Shown one piece after another: positions 11,148 through 22,700 of a stretch of 64,000 bases of DNA (position 1 is the first letter of the stretch; every line of letters starts with the position of its first letter). The notes under the pieces were generated by a model. The model was not told where the DNA came from, ran no database searches, and saw nothing but the letters and a program-made list of their open reading frames with translations. Origin of the DNA: Malurus cyaneus samueli (lineage: Eukaryota; Chordata; Aves; Passeriformes; Maluridae); NCBI GenBank assembly GCA_009741485.1, contig CM019218.1, positions 50,781,220 through 50,845,219 on the forward strand. The letters are read 5' to 3'. Position numbers and translations under genes: made by a program.

Positions 11148-14100
11148 GTGGTCCCGGCGGGCTCGGGAGCTCCGTGAGGGGCTGAGGACCTGCGGGACCC
11201 TGCGGGTTCCTGGGGGGAGCCGGACCGGTGCCGTGGGTCGGTGGGGTGCGGGAGCGTGGGGCAGTGCGGGAGCGGGGACAGCGCGCACGGGGCTGATGGA
11301 CCCCGCCTGGGGACGTGGAGGGGACATCGCGGTCCCGCGTGGGGTTGGGACGATGGGGAAGGACACGGTGGCCTCAGCGAGGCTGTGGGGTGAGGACAGG
11401 AAGGGTTCCTGTCCCGGAGAGCTCCCCCGGTGATGCCGGGGAGGAGTTAACGCAGCGGCGCCCGAGCGGTGCCGGCGACACCGGGATGCTCCGGGACATC
11501 CCGGGATGCTGCTCGCCCGAGGGGATTTTTCTTTTCCCCGCTTCACCGCCCCATCCGAGGCTCCTGGGCGCTGCCTTAGTGTTTCTTTTAACACCACCGA
11601 CCAGAGAGACCCCGCAGGGTGTGTGCATCACTATACAGAGACTTTGGCAGCAGGTACAAGTGGTTGCACAAGGTAAATGTGATTTTTTTTTTTTTTTCTA
11701 AGCGTTTTTTCCCTCCTCTCCGGGCATAAAAACTTTCAGAGCCTCTGTTTTTAAAATGCACGTTCGAGTGAGCTTGCTCTTCTCAGGAAACTGTATTTTA
11801 CACAATGGGCTGTAGGAACTCGTGGGAGATACATCTGTCATTGGTGTGTCCCCAGGCTGCAGCTTCCAGCTGAGTCTCCAATGCTGCACCGTATTTCTGT
11901 CCTCACTGAGCTGGTGAAAAAAATAAAAACACCCTTAAAATAAAACAAAATGGAAAAAAATATATATAAAGCAAGCCAGGAGTTGGTACTTCAGAAGCTG
12001 GTACTTTATAGTTTTAAGGACAGAGTTTAGAGTCTCACTCTAACTGAGCTATTAAACTTGAGATGAATTTGAGGACATCACTAGGGTATCAAAGCCAGCG
12101 TGGAAACTGGCATTAAAAGTTTAAAAAGAAAAGTTGCAAGCAGAAATTGCTCTTTCCTTTAAAACATGGGAAAGCTGCCTCCCTCCTGCCTCCTCCCCAG
12201 GCTGAGGGAAGAAAATCATTAAATACATCTGGCAGAGCCTGATTCTGGCTTTATGGGCTGTGTTTCTGAAGGTGCTGTGGGTTTGATTTGGGTGGCAGAG
12301 CTGTGACTGGCGATATTTGGTTGCATTTCCAGCCTGGTACCCTGGAAATGGGACACAATTTTGGGGAGGGGACAAAAACCTCCCCTGACAGAGAGGGAAC
12401 AACGTCCACAGCTCCCAGAGGGTTACCCAGGAGCGTGGGGCTAAGAAGGGATTGAAATGGTGCTCAGGGTTTTGCAGCCCAAGGCTGTCCTGGGTGGGTT
12501 TCTGGTTCTTGAAGGGGTGCTGGTCCTCATCCCTGCAGCTTGTGGGGTGCAGGAGGAGGAAAGCAGGGGTGTGATCGAGCTGGGTGCTCAAAGCACCGGG
12601 GGTATGGAATTCTGGTGGAAGAAGAGGCAGCCAAGGACTTTCTGCGGGATTGGGTGATGGAGCAGGTGCGGTTTGTGCCGGGGAAAATACAGAGGGGCAT
12701 GGAAAAAACACCCAGCAGATTTCTGGGGAGCTGGTGAAGAAGTTTTCTCTGCTGAAGTGCAGGGAGGGGTGACAGCACGTGGCCTCGCTGGTGGCTGGGG
12801 GATGCAGGGACTGCTCGTGATGCCCATCCTGCTCAGAGCAGATCTGCAGGATCGTTGCTCATGCAATTTTTTTTTTTTTCTCATCTTTAAAAATCATAAA
12901 TGCAAATCACCTCAGCTTCCGAGGCTGTGTTTGCCCAGCACACGCTTTGGAGATGTTCAGGTCCTTTCCCAGCACTGTTAGAGCACCTTCCTGCTGGGGT
13001 GAGACAAAAAATAAGGACAATTCCTGAATAAAAACCAAACTCCATCCCTCAGGATCTTCACTGCTGGGTAATTACGTGTGTTTTAATTACTCCCTCACAG
13101 AAGCAGAAAGTTTGCTGGAATGTTTGAGATGCTCAGCACCGAGACCTCCTCGGTCTGGCTGCAGCTCCCAGACCAGCCCAGGGGAAAAATATTTTGTAAA
13201 CTGTTTTGGAGAATAATTTGTCCTCAGTTATTCCTCTTTTTATGCTATTTTGTATCAATTTTATTTTATAGTCGCCCTCGGTTACATGTATTTATATAAA
13301 AGTTGTTGTGGCCCCTTGAGGGAGCTGTGAAGCTCCTACTGATCTTGTGCATATCACAGGGAAATAGAAATGACTTTGCAAGGGTTTTTTTTTTTTTTCA
13401 AAATTTTAATGTTCTATGTTCGTGGGAGTAAAGAAGTGGCCACGAGTGCTCTAACGTACAAGTTGTTCATGTAACTTGTTTGTCATGGAGCTGACAGGCT
13501 TTTTCCAGAACTGGTAATTGTGATTAGTAAGGATTTCTGATTTTGCAAGAGAGTGCCTTGGAAAATCAGGAAAATAATATTAAAGTGACTGTCAGAAGTG
13601 AAGAGCTGGGATGGTGAGGGACCGCAATTAAATCATCTTCCACCTGCAGCATCCCATCTTTGTCAATAGCAGCGCTGCCCTGAGATTAAAAAATATTCTC
13701 TTTTTGAGTGCTTTTTGATTTATATTAACTTTAACCACCTGATAAAACCCACTCTGGGAGGCACAGCCTGGCGAAGAGCGTCACTGCTGGGATGTGACAG
13801 CCACCCTGGCAGTGAGCCCAGGGGGATGCAGCCCCCCTGCCAACCCTGAGGTGCTGCACCCCGATGTGTGTCAGGGCTCACGAGTGTCTAAGTGCCTGTT
13901 CTCACCCTTGTGGGCTGGCAGGGACCTGCTGGTGGCGCAGAATTGTCCCCAAATCCACGGTGTCCTGTGCCCCTGCTGCTCCTCAGCGTCCCCAGCACTG
14001 GCAGCGCCCACCCCACTGCCCCTCCTGCAGTTTGTGGCACTTCCTCACTCTCCCCGAGAAATCCTCATTTGGCACCGGGGCAGAAGTTTCACAACTTGCC

Positions 14101-14273
14101 AGGAATTGCCGCTTGCCCAAAATAATTTGGCATTTCTAGACCGCTGGTGCAGATGGTATTTCTTGGGTGCTGAGTTACTCCCGGGTGCCAGAGCTGCTGA
14201 GCCGGGGATCCCCACCTTGGAATTCAGCTCTGGGATGCTCGAGGAGCTGCTGAGCCTTCGTGTGGGGGGATAA

Positions 14274-14335
14274 ATCACTAAATAAATCATTAAATAAATC
14301 ATTAAATGAATCACTAAATAAATCATTAAATAAAC
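14274..14335 (+). repeat. 12-bp tandem repeat (AAATAAATCATT-like)
   Basis: About five imperfect copies of an AAATAAATCATT/AAATCACT unit lie in FKBP5 intron 1. Confidence 0.85.
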
Positions 14336-17300
14336 AGCATTTCCACTGCCAGGGGTCACCTGGCTGTGAGTTGCTTGGAGAAAACCCGAAATCTGTTGCG
14401 AGCGATGAGATGCTTTTAGAAAGGAAAAAAAAAATTAAATAAATCCGAGTTTAATTGCCACATTTATTCTGGAGAAAAGGCTAAATTAAAACAGAATTGG
14501 CAAACAAGGAGTTTCTTGTTTATTCCCATTTTGTATTTATTTTGGTCCCCCCCAAGCTGTCGCTTGAAATTGAATTTGCTCAGCATTGGCGCAGCCGCTG
14601 CTCTGAGTCGCCTGTGGAGGGCTTGGACTCCACTTGGTGATCTGGATGGGGATGGAAACATCCCATTCAACAGCCAGAGGTGGAATATTTCATTCCAAAA
14701 AAGCCCAACTGGTCTGTTCTCCCTGGTTGTTTTGACCAGGAGAGAAGACACGACTGAAGAGGAACCCACTCGTTTTTGGTGGCAGAAAACCCAGTGAGAG
14801 GGTGCCAAGGAGTGGGTAGCGGGATGTCAAGTACTTTCTCACATTTTACAGATGGTTTATATAACCTGCTTGGCTATATTATTGTGGGGTTTTTTTTTTT
14901 CCTGTCCAGTTATATAATCCCAATTTATGAAAGCCATAGGAAATTTCATTTCCCACTGTTGTGTGTATTGTGTTAGGATGCTTGGCCCCTCTGCCAGGTG
15001 TCTCCCAAAAAGCTCAGACAGGTGTAGAACAGCTGTTTATATATTTATACACTTACACTCTTTATATTTTATACACCTAATATTCCCATATTTTTATAAT
15101 TATTTTATTTTAGGCAATTATTTTGTTTTGTTTCAAAAGCTGCGTCAGCCTCTCAGCAGCAGGATGGGTGCAGCCTGGTCCCTCTCCCTGTGATGCAGAG
15201 CAAAAACTTTGGGCATTCCTGTTTTTCCCAGAATTTTGAGGATCTGCTGCTCGTGGCAGAGACCTGCAGTGATTTTTGTGGTGGGAGCAGCTGAAATCCT
15301 TGCTGGGTTCAGGGGTGGCTTTGGGGATGGGTGGGAAAAGAGCTAAAGAGCATCAGTGTGTAAAATCCTCCACCTCATCCTGCCCTGGCACCTTCTCCCC
15401 TGGGAAAAGCAGCTGCCCATGGATTTTGCTTTCCTCAGGTTAAGCTTGTCCTACAAAACAAGGGAGGGAGAGAAGAAAATGATGATTTAAAAAAAAAAAA
15501 TTATTCATTTTCACATGTAAGTGGAGGGCATTGTGTCTCTGGGTACTTACTCTGGAGGAGATGGACCATGGGCTGCTCACAAGAGAATTCAAAGGAGCTT
15601 TATCCCTCTGATATATTTTTTTTTATTTTGAAGCGACCTGGAAAACACACCAAGCAAGCTTTTCCTTGCTAGAAAACCAGCCGAAGAGCCAGATTATTTT
15701 TTAATGGGTTTATACTGTAAACTGGGGGGGAATCAAACTGCTCCTCTCTGAAAGTCTTTTGTGTGCTGCTGGCACGGGCGTGCTCACCTCGCTGCAGGGG
15801 ATGCAGAGGGACTGAGCCCATCTTGCTTTTGGTTGAAATATTTATTCTGGCAGGGTTTAGTGACCCATCCTGCTCACTCATTCCCCTCGTTGCAGCTGAG
15901 GAACAGCCTCTTAGTCCACATATTTTAAAAAAAAATTAATCAGTTATGATTTAGATCTTAAATAAAACCATTTCAGAAGCTTAAAAATATTAGCTGGGCA
16001 GAATGATGGGTCAAGTGTGATGGCAGCATCCACCACTGTATTTCAGTTTGCTGCACGCAGCAGTTTGCTTTTCTCACTTAATTGTTTTAAAACCTGCCCT
16101 TGCTGCTGCTCCTCTGGTAAAAGGCTGATCCCCCCTGGTCCCTGGGAGGTGATTTGGGGCTGCAGCCCCCTCTGAGGTGTCCCCATGGGGTGGGTGGCAC
16201 TTTTTTTGCTTGGGAGGGGTGCCGAGGTTAATCCCTTGGGTGCAGGGATTGTCTGTGAATAAAGGAAACCAGGGGTTTTGCCTGGGTCCTCGGTAAATCA
16301 GGGCTCACCTTGGGTGCTGTGGGGGCTTGTCAGAGTTTTGATTTGTTTGTATTTTGAGTTTTTGTTCGAATGGAAGTTGCCCTGCCCGGCCTGCTGGGGG
16401 TTTGGCCGCTCTCACAACGTACACTCCAGGGAGTAAATTGATCCAGGGCAGCTCTTACTCAGGGAACAATAGTTTCGATTTTATGCCTTCCCTGTTTGTT
16501 TTGAAGGAGGGGGAGAAAGTCAATGGCCGAGATTAAAAAAAAAAAAAAAAAAAAAAAAATATATTTTCATGTGATGTGTGAGTGAGAAACAGCACTCAGT
16601 GTCTGGGACTTTCCCTATGCATTGTGATGCAGGTGAGGATTATGTGGAGCTGCTTGTCTTTCTTAAGGAGGTCATATTTTGTTAGAAATCCCAATTTTAA
16701 CTTATTACCATCATCTTCCTGGGTCTCTGCTCAGCAGGCTGGCATTGAGGTGTCTTAAAACACCCTTACCCAGGAAAAATCACTGTTCTGGTCTTCCCTC
16801 TCCTGCTGCACAGGGACAGCTTGCTCAGCAAGAAGGGATTTTATTAGAAAAAAAAGTCATTCTGGTGATGAAAGGGGAAGCAGATCTATTGTGGGACAGT
16901 GGAGAAAGTCATCTGCTGCACTAATTGGGTTTTTCTTCATCACCAGTCTGTGCTGGGGCTGCAGGATGTGCTGCTGCCCTGCTCGAGGGGCTGGGATTTG
17001 GGGCGCTGATCACCAGGAGCCAGGGCCCCACCATGTCCCTGCTGCGCTTTCAGATTTGTTGTTTTTAAGCCTGACCTTTGCGTTTTCAAGAAACTCCCTC
17101 CTGTGTTGCAATCCGAAGCTTTTAGGGCCGTTGTGGTGCCGTGGAAGTGAAAGTGCTTTGTGCTGAGTGGGGCTTGGAAAACAAACCCCAGAGCAGCCAG
17201 CTCTTATTTTTTCATCCCTTTAATTTTCACCCCAGTGAAACAACTGGGCAGGGCATAGCCTTGATTTATTTTTTTTTTAAGCTGATGGTAAGATGCTGTT

Positions 17301-18570
17301 TTTGTGAGTTTAAACAAGTTTTGGGCATAGTCTTCATCACCCCTCTCTGACCATGGTGGAGCATGATCTGTGGCTCAAAACTGCTTTGTTCCCCCTATTT
17401 CTTAAATCCTGAATTCCTGTTTTAGAATAAAGTGTGGTTTTTGTTGATTTTTTTTTTTGCTTTTTTTTGTCTCCCCCTCTTCCTACCAGGTATTTCCCCA
17501 CTGTGTCTCTGGGCCTGGACTCTCCCTGCACCTTCAAACCTCCAAGAACTGCACGGTGGCGAGGTGAGACCCCTCAAAACGCTGCCCAGCCTCGCTCTTC
17601 CCTGCCCCTTTTTCCTCCTGCGAGCCTCTGGGAGGGATCTGCAACAAGAAGTTTCCATTTGGAGCTGGCAAATTCCCGGTACGCCGATTTCTAGGAAACG
17701 CGGCCGCGGATCGTGTGGTCGGTGAAACTCTAGCATGTGTGATACCTGTCTGTCCTCAGCCTGGGGTCAAACATCTGCATCCCCTTCTCCCCTCGGAATT
17801 TTCACAGAATTTTCTCTTATTTGGGAGGCAGCAGCACCTGTGTGGAGAGGGAATTGTGAAATTTAAAGGCTTGTTTTTATTTATTTCTGTGCTTCTCTGA
17901 CCCGTCCGTGTTTACATCCCAGGGAAATGAAGCTGTGTTGATGTTCAGAGGAGGGAGGATGGATGGATTTTCCTGGCTTCATTTACAGGCTCACAGCATT
18001 AATCTTGTGGGTAGCAGCAGCAATGGGAAAGCAGTTGGAGCGGTTTTTGCCGGACGCAGGAGTCGCGAGCTCTTTCATAACGTGGACCACGTCTCGATGG
18101 CTCTTGCGGGCTCCATCCCTCCCAGCGCTGCTGACGCAGAGCGTCTCCCCTCCCTCCCGCCTTGGCCAGCTTCCCTGGATGACTCCTCTAATTGCTTACG
18201 TCGAAAAAATAATGAGAAGGATGCGTAGGGTGTATTTTTAGATGTCTCTTGGTGGGATTTAGCAAGCGGCGAGCCGGAGCCAGCACCTCCCTGTCCGTCT
18301 TCTGCGTCCCGGTGGTGGCTGCTTGGTGGACCAGGGGAGGTTCTGCCCAGGGAGGTGGTGATGTTTGGGTGATCTTCTCCTCTTTCTGGGTTTTTCCTGG
18401 TCCTTGTGAGTGGGTGATGGGTGCTGTGTCCCTGGTGCTGTGCAGGATCTGAGCTGGTGCTCAGTGCCAGCACCGTGATGGGCACCGCTGCCTCCTCACT
18501 CCTCTCCAAGAGGAAGACTGTGGTGGTGGCAGAGTGGACTGTGGTGGCTTGGAGACCATCCCAGCACCCA

Positions 18571-18783
18571 AATCATTGAATCATGGAATGGTTTGCACTG
18601 AAAGGAGCCTTTGAAGGCTCTCTAGCTCAGCCCCAGTACTGCAAGCAGGGCACCTTCCACTAGACCAGGTTGCTTGGAGTTCTGCCCGAACTCACCCAAA
18701 ATGTTTCCAGGGATGGGGCATCCATCACATTTTTTGGGTAACCAGTCCTTCACCACCCACATTACCAAACATTTCTTCCAAAA
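18571..18783 (-). mobile_element. CR1 LINE 3'-end fragment
   Basis: The plus strand reads as the reverse complement of the avian CR1 3' end: a tail like AATCATTGAATCATGGAATGG, then the blocks CACTAGACCAGGTTGCTTGGAG and TTCCAGGGATGGGGCATCCA in order, then CATTTCTTCC. It is a diverged 5'-truncated copy without coding capacity. CR1 is the dominant retroposon of birds, which supports the avian assignment. Confidence 0.88.
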
Positions 18784-19736
18784 TAGCCTATGGCACATTT
18801 TCCAGCATTTACCTGTGAGATAATGGTCTCACCACACATTGCCTTGCTTTTTAAACCTTTTTTATTCAAGCTGTTCCCATCTGAACCCTCACCAGCGCAG
18901 AGGAAAAGGAGCAGACGCAGCATCCCATTGAATATCACCCCGAAGACTGTGATAATTGAGCTTTGCAACAAGTAGTTCCCTTATTTTTCTCTTTGCCTCT
19001 TCCATTTCAGGGCTCTTTGTGTCTCGGTGGCTTCCTGTGCTGGGGGGGCCGGGCTCCAGTCCTTCCCTTTCCACCCGGGTGCGAGGGACGCGATTCTTCT
19101 CGCAGCACGACTTATCTGTCCCTGGAGCTGAAAACATCCTTTCTTTGCTCTTTTTTGAGTCCCCCAAATGAATGATTTCTCCTGCTGGTTAACATCAGCT
19201 TCCACGCCGAAGACTGTGGGAAAGTTTCGCAATTAGAGTGGCTTTAATAGATCTGGTTTATGTCTTAAAAAACCCATCGCTTTCTAATTCTCTGTCACAT
19301 GTTTCCTTGATGATGTGTCGCCCAGCAGTGCAGCTACCAAAATAGCCCCATGGTCTGAAGGAAATCATCAGGAAATATGTTTTTGAAACTGTAGGCAATT
19401 CCTTTTTTTTTTTTTTTTCACCAAGAACCATTGGAAAAAGTCTGTGTTCAATGGAAAACGTGGCTTTTCTGGCACCTTGTCTGCTTCTGTGGTGACATTT
19501 GGGAGCACAGTGTTTTGCCCAAAAATCTCCCCAGCTCCTCAGATTCTTGCTGCGAGTGTTCCCTTTATCCACCCGAATAGCTGGGATTCTTTTGGTATTG
19601 GGGTTTGCTTTGAATTTTGGAGAAAATACTTGTTTGTGCATTGTCCTTCTGTGCAGGGTGACAAATCCTTTCCCCTTCCACCATGGCCCTGCCAGGTTTA
19701 TGGGGTTTGTGCTGTGTCCCCCCAGCTCCAGGGCTT

Positions 19737-19760
19737 ATGCAAGGACACCATGACCACTGA
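19737..19760 (+). CDS. Short upstream ORF overlapping the FKBP5 start
   Basis: If the exon begins at 19726 (after the ccccccag acceptor), its leader carries an ATG at 19737 that opens a seven-codon frame ending at the TGA of 19758-19760. It overlaps the main ATG at 19750 in another frame. Its context is poor (C at -3), while the main ATG has A at -3, so leaky scanning is expected. Seen directly; any effect on translation is inferred. Confidence 0.35.
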   Translation: MQGHHDH

Positions 19761-22700
19761 TGAGGCCACCAAGAGCGAAGGGGAGGTGCAGGCAGCGGCT
19801 CTGGCCGAGCGTGGGGAGGACATCACACCATCCAAAGACCGAGGGGTTCTCAAGGTGAGTGGGATGTCTGAGAGAGTCCTGCCTTCCTGCATTTTGGGGT
19901 GCACATTCACTGTGCTGGTGAACCACAGTTCCAGGGCTGTAGGATTGAGTTCTGTGGTTTCAAAGGCAAAGGGGATGAGCATCTCTTGGAGTGAAGGAGG
20001 ATGGAGCTGTGGCTGATGCTGGTGGGCCCAGGCTGCTCCGTGAATTTCACTGCTATTGTGCTCCTAATCACATTATTAGCTGTAAATCCACAAAGCATTT
20101 CTGTGTGTGACTCACAAACATTAGAAAGAGCACATCACTGAGATCATCCAGTCTGTTCCACAGCCCCTTTTTTTCATATTCCGGGCCGTTTCTGGGTAGT
20201 TCTGCTCCCCAGCACTTGCACTTCTCCACTTGAGCAGGACCTTTCCTCCAAGAATAGCATCCTCCCCTGCTCCATCCTCAGCTCGAGAACTGCTTGTTCC
20301 CGGCCGCAGCGTTCAGAAAAAAGTGTTGACAAGAAGCGAGTAGTGAACTGACACACCCTGTGAGTAAAATGTGCACGGGCAGAGAGCGAGGGGAGCTGTG
20401 TTCACTGCAGGTTTGAAACCACGCTGTTTGTCCACAAAATACAGGCTGCTCTCCTCTCCCAGCCCTGTCCAGCTCCCCTGCTGTGGCTCCAGTATGAGAT
20501 TTGTTTTTAGGGGCTGGTGAAGGACAAATTGAGGGGCAAATTGAATATCTCCCCCACAAGCCTTCCCAGAGCAGCACTGGGTCTATATGCCTGTGTATAT
20601 GTATATATTTATGGTGTATACAGATATATTTATGGTGTATATAGATATATTTATGGTGTATATACATATATTTCTGTAAATTCATGTATTTGTGGGTATC
20701 TCTCCCCCTCCACACACACCCTGAGCTGCCCCACATCCCCTGCTCATGGCTGGTTTCTCTCTCTCAGATCATTAAGAGACCCGGCAGCGAGGATGAGTCT
20801 CCCATGATCGGGGACAAGGTTTACGTGCATTACAAAGGGAAATTGGCCAACGGGAAAAAATTCGACTCCAGCCGCGATCGGAACGAGCCCTTCATCTTCA
20901 GCCTGGGCAAGGGTGAGGTGTCCACCACGGGGTGGGGTTATCCTGGGGTGGGGGATCAGCAGACCCTGGTGCAGGACAGTGGCACCCTTAAGTGACCTGT
21001 GAATATGGGAATTTTGGGTGCCATCCTTGCAGCACCCAGGCTGCTTTTTTTCTCCCTCCTGCCTGACATCTGCCTTTCTCCCAGGTCAGGTAATCAAGGC
21101 GTGGGACATTGGGGTGGCCACCATGAAGAAGGGAGAGATCTGCTACCTGCTCTGCAAACCTGAGTATGCATATGGCTCTGCTGGCAGTGCCCCCAAAATC
21201 CCCTCCAACGCCACCCTCTTTTTCGAGGCAAGTAATGCTGGTGAGCTGCTGTGTGCATGAGCAAGCTCGTTCGCTTTCTGCCTTGACAGCCAGCTCAGAA
21301 TAAAAAAAAATATTATTTTTAATAAAAGAAAGATTAAAACAATATATGATAATAGAAATAATAGAAACAATAAAAACAATAAAAACAATAAAATAAATAA
21401 AAACAATAAAAACAATAAAATTAAATAAAAATAAAAATAAATGATGAGAAATGCATATGGGTAAAATAATAATAAATAAATAATAATAAAATAATAAATA
21501 ATAATAATTAATAATAATCAATAACAATGCGCAATAAACAACAAAAAAAAACACAACAAAAAAAATCCAGCTTGGATTCCTGAAACATGTCCCTCCGCTC
21601 CAGGAACCGCTGCCAGGGCTTTCTCAGAAATGTGTGTCTGAGCTGGAAGGCTGGGACTGAAACTCTGGCTGAGCAGAGTCCTGGTGCTGGGGCGGGGAGT
21701 GGGCAGATTCCTGGTTTCAACATGCTCATGGGAAGGAAAAAGCAGCTGGGAAATGCCTCCAGGTGCTGAAAAACCATTAGTGCTGTGGGGTGGTAGGAAA
21801 GTTAAGTTTCTGGCACAGTGTGCTCGCGGGGCAGGGCTCGCTGGGACGCGGCAGGAGGAGCGAGCCTGTCCTAAATTAAGGCTCAGTTCTTCCAAGTCGA
21901 GCCTGGACTAAGCTGAGGCTCGGAGCTGCTCTCATCAGAGGATGAAGGGGAAGCTCCTGCCCATGCTGGATGACTTTCACAGCATCTTCCAGCAGCAGCA
22001 GCAGCTGTGCTGTGCCCTCACAGGTTCAATAAACTTATTTTTGCTGTTACTTTGTGTTATGCTTCAGGTACTGGATGTGTCCCAGTTTCTAATAAATTGC
22101 CTGGATTGAGCTGTGGTTTGGATCTGGGTTTTATGGGCAACTTCTGCTCGTCAGCTGAACGCAGAATTAGCTGGCTTGGTTCTCCAGCCATGGGATGAAC
22201 TGCTGCTTTGTGGCTCCTCTGTTGTTTTTCTCCTTTCCCCTCCCTAAGCTCTGCCCGCTTTTCCTTTATTATTTTTCAGGTCGAGCTGCTTGACTTCAAA
22301 GGCGAGGACTTGTTTGAGGATGGAGGAATAATCCGCAGGATCAAGAGGAAGGGGGAAGGTTACTCCAACCCTAATGAAGGTGCCACCGTGGAGAGTGAGT
22401 GACCTGAAGGGCTCAGCCTGTCCTGAGCTGACCCCTGGCAAGGAGCTGCAGAGGCTGAGGGTGGCTGATGTGTGTCCTGGTGGGATGGGGTGACGTCCAT
22501 CCCGAGGTCAGATGGGATGGAGAGGAGCTGGGGATGCTCCTCTGAGCTCTCCTTGGTTGGTCCCTATGGTGGCATTGCCAGAGCTGCTGCCCTGCAGGGC
22601 TGGGGGGAAAACCAGCAGCTCAGGAAAGCCTTGGAGCTGCTCGGGGCAGAGACTGGGGGAGGAGGGAAGAAGCGAACCTCTGTGGGGTTTCAGGGCTCTG

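Larger units (their letters stand above)
11148..19725 (+). other. FKBP5: FKBP5 intron 1, no other gene recognised
   Basis: An 8.6-kb intron holding a CR1 fragment (18571-18783), a 12-bp AT-rich tandem repeat (14274-14335) and A/T runs, for example 25 A at 16535-16559. The AT-rich part at 13180-13460 resembles 3' UTR sequence in composition, but no gene could be linked to it. Confidence 0.6.

Noticed and set aside
13180..13460. AT-rich stretch resembling a 3' UTR in FKBP5 intron 1
   Set aside because: No upstream coding exon, poly(A) tail or terminal repeats tie it to a gene or retrocopy.
20110..20170. Possible second CR1 fragment (GAGATCATCCAGTCTGTTCC)
   Set aside because: Only about 50 bases resemble the CR1 3' region. 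Too short to support.
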